Origin: Sphingobium sp.
GTDB lineage: Bacteria > Pseudomonadota > Alphaproteobacteria > Sphingomonadales > Sphingomonadaceae
Direction of reading: 5' to 3'
Assembly (NCBI GenBank): GCA_023266575.1
Contig: JAHFPV010000002.1
Location: forward strand, 62,001 to 126,000
Length of the DNA stretch: 64,000 nucleotides
A program made the position numbers and the translations under genes. The notes under the pieces were generated by a model. It made no database searches. It worked only from the letters and a program-made list of their open reading frames with translations, and was not told the origin of the DNA. This document shows, piece by piece, positions 36,270 through 44,742 of the stretch. Each line of letters opens with the position of its first letter. Within the stretch, counting starts at the first letter, position 1.

Positions 36270-36356
36270 CCTCCCCCTTGAGGGGGAGGTTAGGTGGGGG
36301 TGTACTGCCGCCAGCGTGGACGCGCGGCTTCGCCTCGCTCCCCCTCCCCTTGATTG
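36270..36356. repeat. C-tract/G-tract hairpin repeat between convergent genes
   Basis: A perfect hairpin CCTCCCCC-TTGA-GGGGGAGG (36270-36289) is followed by GGTGGGGGTG and a CTCCCCCTCCCC tract. It lies between the restriction gene and convergent kdgK and is related to the elements at 27461 and 51045. Confidence 0.85.
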
Positions 36357-36373
36357 GAGTCACAATCAGCCCC

Positions 36374-37288
36374 TCAATAAGGCGCATCCCCATCCCGCGC
36401 CGGAATCGCGCCGCGCCTCCCGATATTCCAGCCCGCCAGCCGATGCCCCGCCAGCGCCGCGTCCACCGGCGTCGCGCCTGCCAGCCGCGCGTGGAGATAG
36501 CCGCCGTTGAACGCATCGCCAGCCCCGCTGGAATCGATCACCGGCACCCTTTGCGGGATCGGCACGATGGTGCCATCGACCAGGCAGCCATCGCCGCCCA
36601 GCTTCACCACCACTTCGCGCCCCTCACCCGCGCCCCAGCGGGCGGCGGCGTCCTGCGCGTCGTCGGCTGCGCCCATCTCCACCTCGTCCGCCAGCGTCGG
36701 CAGGCCCATGTCGCTCACGGCAATCGCCCGGTCGCGCCAGTGGCAGGCGGTCGCCGCGTCGCTCCACAGCCGGGCGCGATAATTGCCGTCGAAGGCGACC
36801 TTGCCGCCATTGGCCCGCACGTTCGCGCACAGGTCCAGCAACGCCTCCCGCCCCGCGTCGGGCAGGATGGCCAGCGTGATCAGCGAGAAATAGAGCAGGT
36901 CGGATTGCGCCGCCCGCGCCACCATCTCCGCGCTGCCGGGCAGGTCGAACATCCGCCGCGCCGCTGCCTCGCCCCGCCAGTAGTGGAAGCTGCGCTCGCC
37001 GGTCGCGTCGGTCTCTATCGCGTAGAGCCCCGGCAGCCGGTCCGCCGCGCGCAGCACCAGGCTGGTGTCGACCCCTTCCGCCTCCCACGCCGCGCACAGC
37101 TCCGCGCTCATCGGGTCCGCACCCAGAGCACTGGCCAGCCGCACCGTGTCGCCCGACCGCGCCAGGTGGATCGCGGTATTGATGACATCGCCGCCATAGC
37201 GCAGGTTCCAGCTGTCGCCGCTCCCCCGGCTCAGTTCCAGCATCGCTTCGCCGATGACCGTGACATTCGCCTTTGCTACGCTGTTCAT
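36374..37288 (-). CDS. kdgK: PfkB-family sugar kinase, probable 2-dehydro-3-deoxygluconokinase
   Basis: This is a ribokinase-fold kinase, probably phosphorylating 2-keto-3-deoxygluconate to feed the Entner-Doudoroff pathway. The 304 residues have GEAMLELS at the N-terminus, GGDVINTAIHLARSG (typical KdgK substrate region), and the anion-hole and catalytic motif DSSGAGDAFNGGYL near the C-terminus. It is a lone gene; no aldolase or uronate genes are near. Other sugar specificity is possible. It is divergent from the hybrid kinase. Confidence 0.82.
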   Translation of the reverse strand: MNSVAKANVTVIGEAMLELSRGSGDSWNLRYGGDVINTAIHLARSGDTVRLASALGADPMSAELCAAWEAEGVDTSLVLRAADRLPGLYAIETDATGERSFHYWRGEAAARRMFDLPGSAEMVARAAQSDLLYFSLITLAILPDAGREALLDLCANVRANGGKVAFDGNYRARLWSDAATACHWRDRAIAVSDMGLPTLADEVEMGAADDAQDAAARWGAGEGREVVVKLGGDGCLVDGTIVPIPQRVPVIDSSGAGDAFNGGYLHARLAGATPVDAALAGHRLAGWNIGRRGAIPARDGDAPY

Positions 37289-37383
37289 GCTGCATCCCGT
37301 TCTTTATGACACCGGTTTCGTGCGGAGTGACCGCGCGCAAGTCAAGCCATCGCCCGGACAAAGTCCCGTTTTGCATCAATTGG

Positions 37384-37408
37384 GGAACATTTGCGCGACA
37401 ACAACGTT
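37384..37408 (+). promoter_or_regulatory. EcfG-type general-stress promoter of the hybrid kinase
   Basis: GGAAC (37384-37388), a 16-nt spacer and CGTT (37405-37408) match the EcfG consensus exactly, 55 nt upstream of the kinase ATG in a 175-nt divergent gap. Position and spacing are ideal. Confidence 0.7.
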
Positions 37409-37463
37409 TTGCCTGTTGGCAAGGACGCCTATAGACCATCCGACGTCCGCCTTCGGGGAATTC

Positions 37464-39425
37464 ATGATTAGCGCTGCGCCTGGACGTCCCGACAACCGCT
37501 TTGAACTTCTGGTCCAGAGCGTTACCGATTATGCCATCTACATGCTTGATCCCACCGGCACCGTCGTCAGCTGGAACGCGGGCGCGCGCCGGTTCAAGGG
37601 CTATGAGGCGGACGAGATTATCGGCCAGCATTTTTCCCGTTTCTACACGGCGGAGGATCAGGCGAGCGGCATTCCCGCCCTGGCGCTCTACACCGCCGAC
37701 CATGATGGCCGGTTCGAGGCCGAAGGCTGGCGCGTGCGCAAGGACGGCACCCATTTCTGGGCCAGCGTCGTCATCGACCCGATCCGTGATCCCCACGGGC
37801 AATTGCTGGGTTTCGCCAAGATCACCCGCGACATGAACGAACAGCGCGCCGCGCGCGAAGCGCTGCGCCACAGCGAGGAACGTTTCCGCCTGCTGGTGGA
37901 AAGCGTCACCGACTATGCCATCTATATGCTCGACCCCATCGGCACGGTGACGAGCTGGAACCGGGGGGCCGAACGCTTCAAGGGCTATCGCGCGGACGAG
38001 ATTGTCGGCCAGAATTTCGCCCGCTTCTATAGTGAGGAGGACCGGATGGCCGGCCTCCCCTCCCGCGCGCTCCACACCGCCGAAACCGAGGGCCGGTTCG
38101 AAGCCGAAGGCTGGCGCATCCGCAAGGACGGCACCCGTTTCTGGGCCAATGTCGTGATCGATCCGATCCGCGATTCCGACGGGCAGCTGCTGGGCTTTGC
38201 CAAGATCACCCGCGACCTTACCGAACGGCGCGAATCGCAACGCGCGCTGGACGAGGCACGCGACGCCATCGTCCAGACGCAGAAGATGGACGCGATCGGC
38301 AAGCTGACCGGCGGGGTCGCGCATGATTTCAACAATCTGCTGGCGGTGATCGTCGGCAGTCTCGATCTGGCGCGGCAACGCATGGGCAGCGGCGCGGACA
38401 TCAGCCGCTATCTCGACAATGCGATGGCGGCGGCAGAACGCGGCGCGACGCTGACGCAACGGATGCTGGCCTTTGCCCGCAAGCAGGAACTGAAACTGCA
38501 AAGCGTCGATTGCATCGGGCTGGTCCGCGACATGGCCGACCTGCTCCAGACGACGCTTGGGTCCGGCATCACCATCGAAACCCGCTTCCCCCTCGCCCTG
38601 GCCGCCGCCCATGCTGATCCCACACAGCTGGAACTCGCGCTGCTGAACCTGGCGGTCAACGCCCGCGACGCGATGCCGGGTGGCGGGCTGATCATTGTCG
38701 AGGCGGCGGAAATCACGGTCGATAGCGGCGAACGGCCCGATCTGGCAGCGGGCGCCTATATCCGCCTGGCCGTCACCGACGCTGGCGAAGGGATGGACGA
38801 GGCGACGCTGCAACGCGCGCGCGAACCCTTTTTCACCACCAAGGGCGTGGGCAAGGGCACCGGGCTTGGCCTGTCGATGGTCCATGGCTTTGCCCAGCAA
38901 TGCGGCGGATCGCTGACCCTGTCGAGCGAGGTCGGGGTCGGCACCAGCGTCGCCCTGTGGCTGCCCGTCGCCAGCGCCGATGCAGTCGAGGCCGCCCCGG
39001 CGCGCAGCGAGGCGGTGGACGGCCTCGACACGCCCATGGTCATATTGGCGGTCGATGATGATGATCTGGTGCTGATGAACACGGCGGGGATGCTGGAGGA
39101 TCTGGGCCATACCGTGTTTCAGGCCAGCAATGCCGTCGACGCGCTGCGCCTGCTGGAACAGGGCGCGGTCGATCTGGTGGTGACCGATCATGCGATGCCC
39201 GGCATGACCGGCGCGCAACTGGCCGACGCGATAGAGGCCTGTTTTCCGGGCCTGCCCGTCATCATCATCACCGGCTTTGCCGAACTGCCCCCCCACGCCA
39301 GCGCCCGCCCGCGCCTCGACAAGCCCTTCAAACAGGCGGAACTCGCCCGCATCGTCAAGGCCAGCCGGGCCTCGCGCGCCGCCGACCGGGTTGTCCATGC
39401 CACGGTCGCGCCGGGCGGCGATTGA
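37464..39425 (+). CDS. double-PAS hybrid sensor histidine kinase with receiver domain
   Basis: This is a soluble sensor kinase of 653 residues without transmembrane helices. Two PAS/PAC units (about 12-124 and 140-252) are very similar to each other. The HisKA domain follows with phosphoacceptor H287 in GGVAHDFNNLLAVI, then the ATPase domain (NLAVNARDAMPGGG, GKGTGLGLSM) and a C-terminal receiver (VDDDDLVLMN, DHAMPGMTG). Neither PAS has the LOV cysteine motif, so the ligand is unknown. GGGGA precedes ATG 37464. The EcfG-type promoter suggests a general-stress role. No response regulator is adjacent. Confidence 0.9.
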   Translation: MISAAPGRPDNRFELLVQSVTDYAIYMLDPTGTVVSWNAGARRFKGYEADEIIGQHFSRFYTAEDQASGIPALALYTADHDGRFEAEGWRVRKDGTHFWASVVIDPIRDPHGQLLGFAKITRDMNEQRAAREALRHSEERFRLLVESVTDYAIYMLDPIGTVTSWNRGAERFKGYRADEIVGQNFARFYSEEDRMAGLPSRALHTAETEGRFEAEGWRIRKDGTRFWANVVIDPIRDSDGQLLGFAKITRDLTERRESQRALDEARDAIVQTQKMDAIGKLTGGVAHDFNNLLAVIVGSLDLARQRMGSGADISRYLDNAMAAAERGATLTQRMLAFARKQELKLQSVDCIGLVRDMADLLQTTLGSGITIETRFPLALAAAHADPTQLELALLNLAVNARDAMPGGGLIIVEAAEITVDSGERPDLAAGAYIRLAVTDAGEGMDEATLQRAREPFFTTKGVGKGTGLGLSMVHGFAQQCGGSLTLSSEVGVGTSVALWLPVASADAVEAAPARSEAVDGLDTPMVILAVDDDDLVLMNTAGMLEDLGHTVFQASNAVDALRLLEQGAVDLVVTDHAMPGMTGAQLADAIEACFPGLPVIIITGFAELPPHASARPRLDKPFKQAELARIVKASRASRAADRVVHATVAPGGD

Positions 39426-39504
39426 CGCTTTTGGCGGATAGGGGCTTGCCAGCGGCCTGCACATCGCCAATGGGGCAAATATTCCAACAAAATCGCAGGA
39501 TTAC

Positions 39505-40383
39505 ATGGACACGCCGTTTGCGCCCACCCCGACATCGCATTTCTTCACGTCGCTGCGCACCCGGCTCCACTATCTCGACTGGGGCAATCCGTCCGCACCC
39601 ACGCTGATCCTGATCCATGGCGGGTTCGACCATGGGCGCAGCTGGGACTGGACCGCACGGGCGCTGGCGAAGGATTATCATGTCGTCGCCCCCGACCTGC
39701 GCGGCCATGGCGACAGCGGCTGGTCGGCCGACGGCGCCTATATGATGACCAACTATGTCTATGATCTGGCGCAGCTGGTGGACTTGCTGGACCGGTCGCC
39801 GGTGACGATCGTCGCCCATTCGCTGGGCGGCTCGATCGCGCTGCGCTATGCCGGGCTATTCCCGGACAAGGTGCACAAGATCGTCGCGATTGAGGGGCTG
39901 GGCCTGTCGCCCGACCGGGTCAGGGAGAAGGCGGAAAAGTCCGAGCCGGACCTTTGGCGCGCCTGGATCGAAACCCGCCGCGCCAGCGCCCGCCGCACCC
40001 CCAAACGCTATCCCACGATCGAGGCCGCGGTCGGGCGGATGCGCGAACGCAACGAACATCTCTCGCTCGAACAGGCGCTGCACCTGACCATCCATGGCGT
40101 CAACCGCAACGAAGATGGCAGCTATAGCTGGAAATTCGACCCCTATCTCAACGGCATGGCACCTCAAGCCGGGTCGGACGACAGCCTGCCCGCCTTCTGG
40201 GCGCAGATCACCGCACCGACCTTGCTATGCCTAGGGCTGGACAGCTGGGCCTCCAACCCGGTCAAGGACGGTCGCGCCGCCCACTTCACCAACGCCCGCC
40301 TGGTCGAATTTGCCGATGCGGGCCACTGGCTCCACCACGACCAGTTTGCGCGCTTCATCGCGGAATTGCGCGCGTTTTTGTGA
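39505..40383 (+). CDS. alpha/beta-fold hydrolase
   Basis: This is a 292-residue alpha/beta hydrolase. It has LIHGGFDHGRSWDW (oxyanion region), nucleophile Ser in VAHSLGGS (~107), DAGHWLHHDQ with the catalytic His near the end, and an Asp candidate in LGLDSWASN. Homologues include epoxide hydrolases and esterases, and no substrate can be assigned. It is 79 nt downstream of the hybrid kinase and may be co-transcribed with it under the stress promoter. Confidence 0.82.
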   Translation: MDTPFAPTPTSHFFTSLRTRLHYLDWGNPSAPTLILIHGGFDHGRSWDWTARALAKDYHVVAPDLRGHGDSGWSADGAYMMTNYVYDLAQLVDLLDRSPVTIVAHSLGGSIALRYAGLFPDKVHKIVAIEGLGLSPDRVREKAEKSEPDLWRAWIETRRASARRTPKRYPTIEAAVGRMRERNEHLSLEQALHLTIHGVNRNEDGSYSWKFDPYLNGMAPQAGSDDSLPAFWAQITAPTLLCLGLDSWASNPVKDGRAAHFTNARLVEFADAGHWLHHDQFARFIAELRAFL

Positions 40384-40412
40384 GTTTGTCCGTCCGATAA
40401 TCATCTCCAAAT

Positions 40413-40489
40413 CCGTTCGCCCTGAGCCTGTCGAAGGGCCGCACTTCTTGAGAAGAAAAACAAGGCTTCGACAGGCTCAGCCCGAACGG
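40413..40489. repeat. CCGTTCG-family palindrome between convergent genes
   Basis: The arms CCGTTCG..CTGAGCCTGTCGAAG and CTTCGACAGGCTCAG..CGAACGG enclose an inner CTTCTTGAGAAG hairpin. It lies between the hydrolase and the convergent nitronate monooxygenase. Confidence 0.9.
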
Positions 40490-40519
40490 TGTTGGGAGAC
40501 TGAGAAAGTGGCAGGCAGC

Positions 40520-41449
40520 CTAAGCCACAAACCCCGACACCGCCGCCTCATACTCCGCCTTCAACCCGGCGATGAACGCGCCAGCAGGCTGCACCTTCGT
40601 CACCGCGCCGATTCCCTGCCCGCATCCCCACACATCGCGCCAAGCCTTCTTGTCGGTCATGGCGCTGGCGAAATCCATATCCGCCGCCTTGGGCAGCGCG
40701 TCCGGGTCCATGCCTGCCGCGACGATGCTGGGGCGCAGATAATTGCCGTGGACGCCGGTGAACACGTCGGAATAGACGATGTCGTCGGCGTGGGACTCGA
40801 CGATCATCTGCTTGTAGGCGGCGTCGGCATTGGCCTCGCTCGTGGCGATGAAGGGTGATCCCATATAGGCCAGGTCCGCCCCCATCATCCGCGCCGCCGC
40901 GATCGACCGGCCCGTCGCGATCGACCCGGACAGGGCGAGCGGCCCGTCAAACCACTGGCGGATTTCCTGCACCAAGGCGAAAGGCGACAGCGTCCCGGCA
41001 TGGCCACCCGCCCCGGCCGCGACCGCGATCAGCCCGTCCGCACCCTTCTCTATCGCCTTGCGCGCGAAACGATCGTTGATGACGTCATGCAGCACGATCC
41101 CGCCATAGCTGTGGATCGCCTCATTCACCTTTTCCTGCGCGCCCAGCGACGTGATGATGATCGGCACGCGATATTTGACGCACAGCGCCAGATCCTCCTC
41201 CAGCCGGGGATTGGTCTTGTGGACGATCAGGTTGACGGCAAAGGGCGCATCCTTGTCGGTCAGTTCCGCCTGAAGCCGTTGCAGCCAACTTTCGAACACG
41301 CCCGAAGGCCGGGCATTGAGCGACGGAAAAGCGCCGACAATGCCCGCGCGGCACTGGGCGATGACCAGTTCGGGCTGCGATATGATGAACATGGGCGATC
41401 CGATCAGCGGCAACGACAAACGGCCTTGAAGCGATGTCGGCAGGGTCAT
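40520..41449 (-). CDS. nitronate monooxygenase (NMO) family, FMN-dependent
   Basis: This is a TIM-barrel flavoprotein of the 2-nitropropane dioxygenase family, 309 residues, which oxidises propionate 3-nitronate or other alkyl nitronates. Seen motifs are LPLIGSPMFIISQPELV, the FMN phosphate-binding AVAAGAGGHAGT (~150-161), and ALSGSIATGRSIAAARMMGADLAYMGS (given in two parts: ALSGSIATGRS, AAARMMGADLAYMGS). ATG 41449 has a GGAGAG ribosome site, while 41515 would add an unconserved leader. It is divergent from the membrane protein gene. Confidence 0.86.
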   Translation of the reverse strand: MTLPTSLQGRLSLPLIGSPMFIISQPELVIAQCRAGIVGAFPSLNARPSGVFESWLQRLQAELTDKDAPFAVNLIVHKTNPRLEEDLALCVKYRVPIIITSLGAQEKVNEAIHSYGGIVLHDVINDRFARKAIEKGADGLIAVAAGAGGHAGTLSPFALVQEIRQWFDGPLALSGSIATGRSIAAARMMGADLAYMGSPFIATSEANADAAYKQMIVESHADDIVYSDVFTGVHGNYLRPSIVAAGMDPDALPKAADMDFASAMTDKKAWRDVWGCGQGIGAVTKVQPAGAFIAGLKAEYEAAVSGFVA

Positions 41450-41519
41450 GATCGCGGCTCTCCATATCTGTTCGCCGTCCGCGCTATCATTCGCCGGGCC
41501 GCAGAAAAAGGCCAAATCT

Positions 41520-41543
41520 ACTGTATTGATGATATAATACAGT
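41520..41543. promoter_or_regulatory. 24-nt palindrome ACTGTAT-N10-ATACAGT, candidate operator/promoter
   Basis: The two 7-bp outer arms pair perfectly (8 bp counting the next T-A pair), and the centre contains TATAATAC, a good -10 element. It is in the divergent gap between the nitronate monooxygenase and the membrane protein gene, 45 nt before the latter. A close relative is at 48959. Confidence 0.55.
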
Positions 41544-41587
41544 CGTGGTATGAAGGGACATAATCAACAGTCCTTTGGAGCTGGACG

Positions 41588-42646
41588 ATGTATAGCGAGA
41601 GCGATCTACAGGATGCCGTAGCGGCCGGGGTGATCCCGGCGCAAAGTGCGCAGGCGCTGCGCGACCATGTCGCCCGGTTGCGGTCCAGCCCGGTGGTGGA
41701 TGAAGAATCCTTCCGCCTGCTGACCGGCTTCAACGATATTTTCGTGTCGATCGCCGGCGTCATCCTGCTGGTCGCGGTCGGCTGGCTGGGCAACAGCGTG
41801 CGGCTGGGCGCGGCGGAACATCATCCCTCGCTGATGTCAGGCCTGCTGGTCGCGGCGACCAGCTGGGGGCTGGCCGAATATTTCACCCGCCAGCGGCGCA
41901 TGGCGCTGCCGTCGATCCTGCTGCTGGCCGGCTTTGTCGGCGGTGTCGCCTTTTCGCTTGGCGCGCTGGCAGCGCAACTCTTCCCCGATGCGGGACATCG
42001 CGGCGGCGCGCTGATCCTGTCGGGTGTGGCCGCGTTCAGCGCGCTGGCGGCCTTCGCACACTGGCGGCGCTTCATGGTGCCAATCACCGTGGCGGCGGGC
42101 GCAGGCGCAGCGGCGCTCGTCGTCGCCAGCCTCATCATTGCGGCGGTGCCTTTCAATCAGACATTGCCCTTCCTGCTGCTGCTCGCCGGCGGTCTCACCA
42201 TCTTCGCCTTCGCCATGTGGTGGGACATGTCCGACCGCAGCCGCATCACCCGCCGGTCGGACGTCGCCTTCTGGCTGCACCTGACCGCCGCGCCGATGAT
42301 CGCCCATTCGCTCTTCCACTTACTCGGCGTGTTCGACGGCGATGACATCAGCGTGGCCAAGGCGTTGATGGTGATCGCCCTCTATGTCGCCTTTGGCCTG
42401 GTTGCCCTGGCGATCGACCGGCGCGCGCTGCTGGTCTCCAGCCTCGCTTATGTCCTGTTCGCCCTCTACGCCCTGTTCAAGCAGGCAGGCGCGGTCGAAC
42501 TCTCCGCTGCCTTCACCGCGCTGGTGATCGGCTCCTCGCTGCTGCTGCTCTCCGCGCTCTGGCACCATGCCCGCACGCTGGTGGTCAGCGGCCTGCCCCC
42601 GGTCCTGACCGACAAGCTGCCCTATCTGGACCGCGCACCGGCCTGA
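41588..42646 (+). CDS. multi-pass membrane protein, DUF2157-like
   Basis: This is an integral membrane protein of 352 residues. A ~45-residue cytoplasmic N-terminus (SDLQDAVAAGVIPAQSAQALRDHV, given as SDLQDAVAAGVIPAQ and SAQALRDHV) is followed by about ten hydrophobic helices. The N-terminal segment resembles the DUF2157 region, but the family call is tentative and function is unknown. ATG 41588 has a GGAG site. Expression may depend on the palindrome at 41520. Confidence 0.7.
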   Translation: MYSESDLQDAVAAGVIPAQSAQALRDHVARLRSSPVVDEESFRLLTGFNDIFVSIAGVILLVAVGWLGNSVRLGAAEHHPSLMSGLLVAATSWGLAEYFTRQRRMALPSILLLAGFVGGVAFSLGALAAQLFPDAGHRGGALILSGVAAFSALAAFAHWRRFMVPITVAAGAGAAALVVASLIIAAVPFNQTLPFLLLLAGGLTIFAFAMWWDMSDRSRITRRSDVAFWLHLTAAPMIAHSLFHLLGVFDGDDISVAKALMVIALYVAFGLVALAIDRRALLVSSLAYVLFALYALFKQAGAVELSAAFTALVIGSSLLLLSALWHHARTLVVSGLPPVLTDKLPYLDRAPA

Positions 42647-42686
42647 TGGGGACGCTCGCGAAGGAAGTGGTGGAGGGGTAGTAGGA

Positions 42687-43025
42687 CTAACCCTCGACGA
42701 TCCGCAACAATTTGCGCTCGACCGGGGCCAGGATGTTCTGCAACTCCTGGCCCCGCTTCAATATATGGCCGCCTTCGCCGACCAGCGTCCACATGCCCTG
42801 CCGGTTGCGCAGCGCCGGGCGCTTTTCGATGCGATATTCGGGGCGTTCGGCGGCGCGGCGGAAGGCGCTGAAAATCGCGGCCTCCCGTCCCATATCCATC
42901 GCATAGTCGCGCCAATGCCCGGCCGACACCATCCGGCCATACAGGTCCATGATCCGCTGCAATTCCAGCCGGTCGAACCCGACCTGCCCCGCCCCATCCT
43001 TGGGAAACGGCGTCACATTGGACAT
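42687..43025 (-). CDS. DUF2794 domain-containing protein
   Basis: This small soluble alphaproteobacterial protein (112 residues) of unknown function has the family core FDRLELQRIMDLYGRMV, WRDYAMDMGREAAIFSAFRR and a C-terminal LQNILAPVERKLLRIVEG. Its start codon overlaps the epsC stop by one nucleotide (TGATG), so it is translationally coupled to the serine acetyltransferase; a functional link is only inferred. Confidence 0.85.
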   Translation of the reverse strand: MSNVTPFPKDGAGQVGFDRLELQRIMDLYGRMVSAGHWRDYAMDMGREAAIFSAFRRAAERPEYRIEKRPALRNRQGMWTLVGEGGHILKRGQELQNILAPVERKLLRIVEG

Positions 43026-43747
43026 CAGGCCCGGCCACGTTCCTTGAACAGCGACGGCTCGTCATCGGGCAGCTTTGGCCGCTGCTGTTCCGCGATTAAC
43101 TCGGCCAGCCGCTTCTGCAATTGCTCGACCTCGCACTGGAGCAGTTCCAGCTTCTGCTTTTCAGGGTCGAAACAATCGGTGCAGGGGGTGCCATAGGGCA
43201 TGAAGTCGCGCTGATAGGCGGTCACGTCGACCAGCATCGCGCGCGCAGGGATGCCCACCATGGTCGCACCTTCGGCCACATCCTTGGTCACCACCGCATT
43301 GGCCCCGACCCGCGCCCGCGCGCCGACCGTCACCGGCCCCAGCACCTGCGCGCCAGACCCGACGATAACGCCATTGCCCAGAGTCGGATGACGCTTGCCC
43401 GCAATCCCATTGGCCGGATCAGTCCCGCCCAGTGTCACATTTTGATACAGCGTGACATCGTCGCCAATCTCCGCCGTCTCGCCAACCACGGTAAAACCAT
43501 GGTCGATGAAGAAGCGCTTGCCGATTTTGGCGCCCGGATGAATGTCGTTCCCGGTCAGGAAGCGCGAGAAATGATTGACCGCCCGCGCCAGAAAAAAGAG
43601 CCGCGCCCGGTAGAGCCGATGCGCCACCCGGTGGAACGCCAGCGACCAAATGCCCGGATAAAGCAGGATTTCCGCCCTAGATCGGGGCGCGGGATCGCGC
43701 GACTTGACCGAATCAAGATAGGCAATGAGGTTGCGCACCATCCACAT
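43025..43747 (-). CDS. epsC: serine O-acetyltransferase EpsC (CysE type)
   Basis: This enzyme acetylates L-serine, the first step of cysteine synthesis. The 240 residues have an N-terminal helical domain and left-handed beta-helix hexapeptide repeats (IHPGAKIGKRFFIDHG ... VIVGSGAQVLGPVTVGARARVGANAVV in shorter blocks), catalytic His in FIDHG, and the AYQRDFMPYGTPC tail. A C-terminal coiled coil (QKLELLQCEVEQLQKRLAEL) is unusual for CysE. ATG 43747 (GGGGA site) is preferred; 43741 is possible. It is divergent from the TauE/SafE gene. Confidence 0.9.
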   Translation of the reverse strand: MWMVRNLIAYLDSVKSRDPAPRSRAEILLYPGIWSLAFHRVAHRLYRARLFFLARAVNHFSRFLTGNDIHPGAKIGKRFFIDHGFTVVGETAEIGDDVTLYQNVTLGGTDPANGIAGKRHPTLGNGVIVGSGAQVLGPVTVGARARVGANAVVTKDVAEGATMVGIPARAMLVDVTAYQRDFMPYGTPCTDCFDPEKQKLELLQCEVEQLQKRLAELIAEQQRPKLPDDEPSLFKERGRA

Positions 43748-43929
43748 GTCCCCGAACCGGGCGTGCCTGTCCGCACGCCGCTATAGCAAAATCGCCCCCA
43801 ACATAGCGTCCCAAGTCCGATTTTTCCAGAGACGGCGCTATTTCCCCTTTGCGGCGCAAAATAGAAACTTGCTTGGCGGCCCCGGATAAGCCAATCATAG
43901 CAGTAGACAATCAGACCAAAGGCAAACGG

Positions 43930-44703
43930 ATGATCGACGCTTTCATCGCCAATTTCGGCGAAATCCTGCCCTTCATCCTTGTCGGCTTTGGTGCCCAGAT
44001 GGTCGATGGCGCGCTCGGCATGGCCTATGGCGTCATCTCCAGCACCCTGTTGCTCACGCTCGGCGTGCCGCCCAGCCGCGCATCGGCCAGTGTCCATGTC
44101 GCTGAAACCTTCACCACCGCCGTCTCCGCGATCAGCCATATCCTGCACAAGAATGTGGACTGGAAACTGTTTTCCAAACTGATCATCCCCGGCGTCATCG
44201 GCGGCGTGACTGGTGCCTATGTCCTGTCCAATATCGACGGCGCGGTCATCAAACCCTATATCCAGACCTATCTCGCGGGCATCGGCCTCTATCTGGTCTG
44301 GCGCGGCTTTCACCTGCCGCCCAAGCAGAAAGACCCCAATTGGGTTGCGCCGCTCGGCCTGGTCGGCGGGTTCATGGATGCGACCGGCGGTGGCGGCTGG
44401 GGTCCGATCGTGACGTCCAACCTGTTGTTGCAGGGGTCCAGCCCGCGCCATACGATCGGCACGGTCAACACGGTCGAATTTTTCCTGACCCTGTCGATCA
44501 GCATCACCTTCCTCATTCATCTGGGCTGGCAGGCCTTCACCACCTATACGCTCGGCCTGCTGATCGGCGGCGTCGCCGCCGCCCCGATCGGCGCGATGCT
44601 CGCCCGGCATATCCCGCCCCGCCTGCTGTTCACCGCGGTCGGCATCATCCTGACCATCACCTCGATGTTCGGCCTCGCCAAATTTCTTGGATATATCGGC
44701 TAA
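43930..44703 (+). CDS. sulfite exporter TauE/SafE family permease
   Basis: This is a 257-residue membrane permease with about eight helices. It has the family repeats GFGAQMVDGALGMAYGVISS and GLVGGFMDATGGGGWGPIVT. TauE/SafE proteins move sulfite, sulfonates or related organic anions; with divergent epsC, a sulfur-compound role is plausible but inferred. ATG 43930 has an AAAGG site. It is followed by oxyR after 39 nt, probably in one transcript. Confidence 0.87.
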   Translation: MIDAFIANFGEILPFILVGFGAQMVDGALGMAYGVISSTLLLTLGVPPSRASASVHVAETFTTAVSAISHILHKNVDWKLFSKLIIPGVIGGVTGAYVLSNIDGAVIKPYIQTYLAGIGLYLVWRGFHLPPKQKDPNWVAPLGLVGGFMDATGGGGWGPIVTSNLLLQGSSPRHTIGTVNTVEFFLTLSISITFLIHLGWQAFTTYTLGLLIGGVAAAPIGAMLARHIPPRLLFTAVGIILTITSMFGLAKFLGYIG

Positions 44704-44742
44704 GGCACTTATATTCGGCTTTCTGATCGAGGAAGCCGATAG

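Noticed and set aside
33212..36400. Genomic island or integrative element at tRNA-Gly
   Set aside because: No integrase, no duplicated tRNA end (the T-arm/CCA sequence does not recur downstream), only one accessory gene.
36624..39470. 948-codon antisense open frame across kdgK and the hybrid kinase
   Set aside because: It overlaps genes with clear domains on the correct strands and reads as low-quality Arg/Gly/Ala-rich shadow sequence.
41520..41543. Interpretation of the palindrome as a LexA/SOS box
   Set aside because: The E. coli LexA box has a much shorter span between CTGT and ACAG, and alphaproteobacterial LexA uses GTTC-type sites; spacing here is 10 nt between 6-7-bp arms. Treated as an unknown site.
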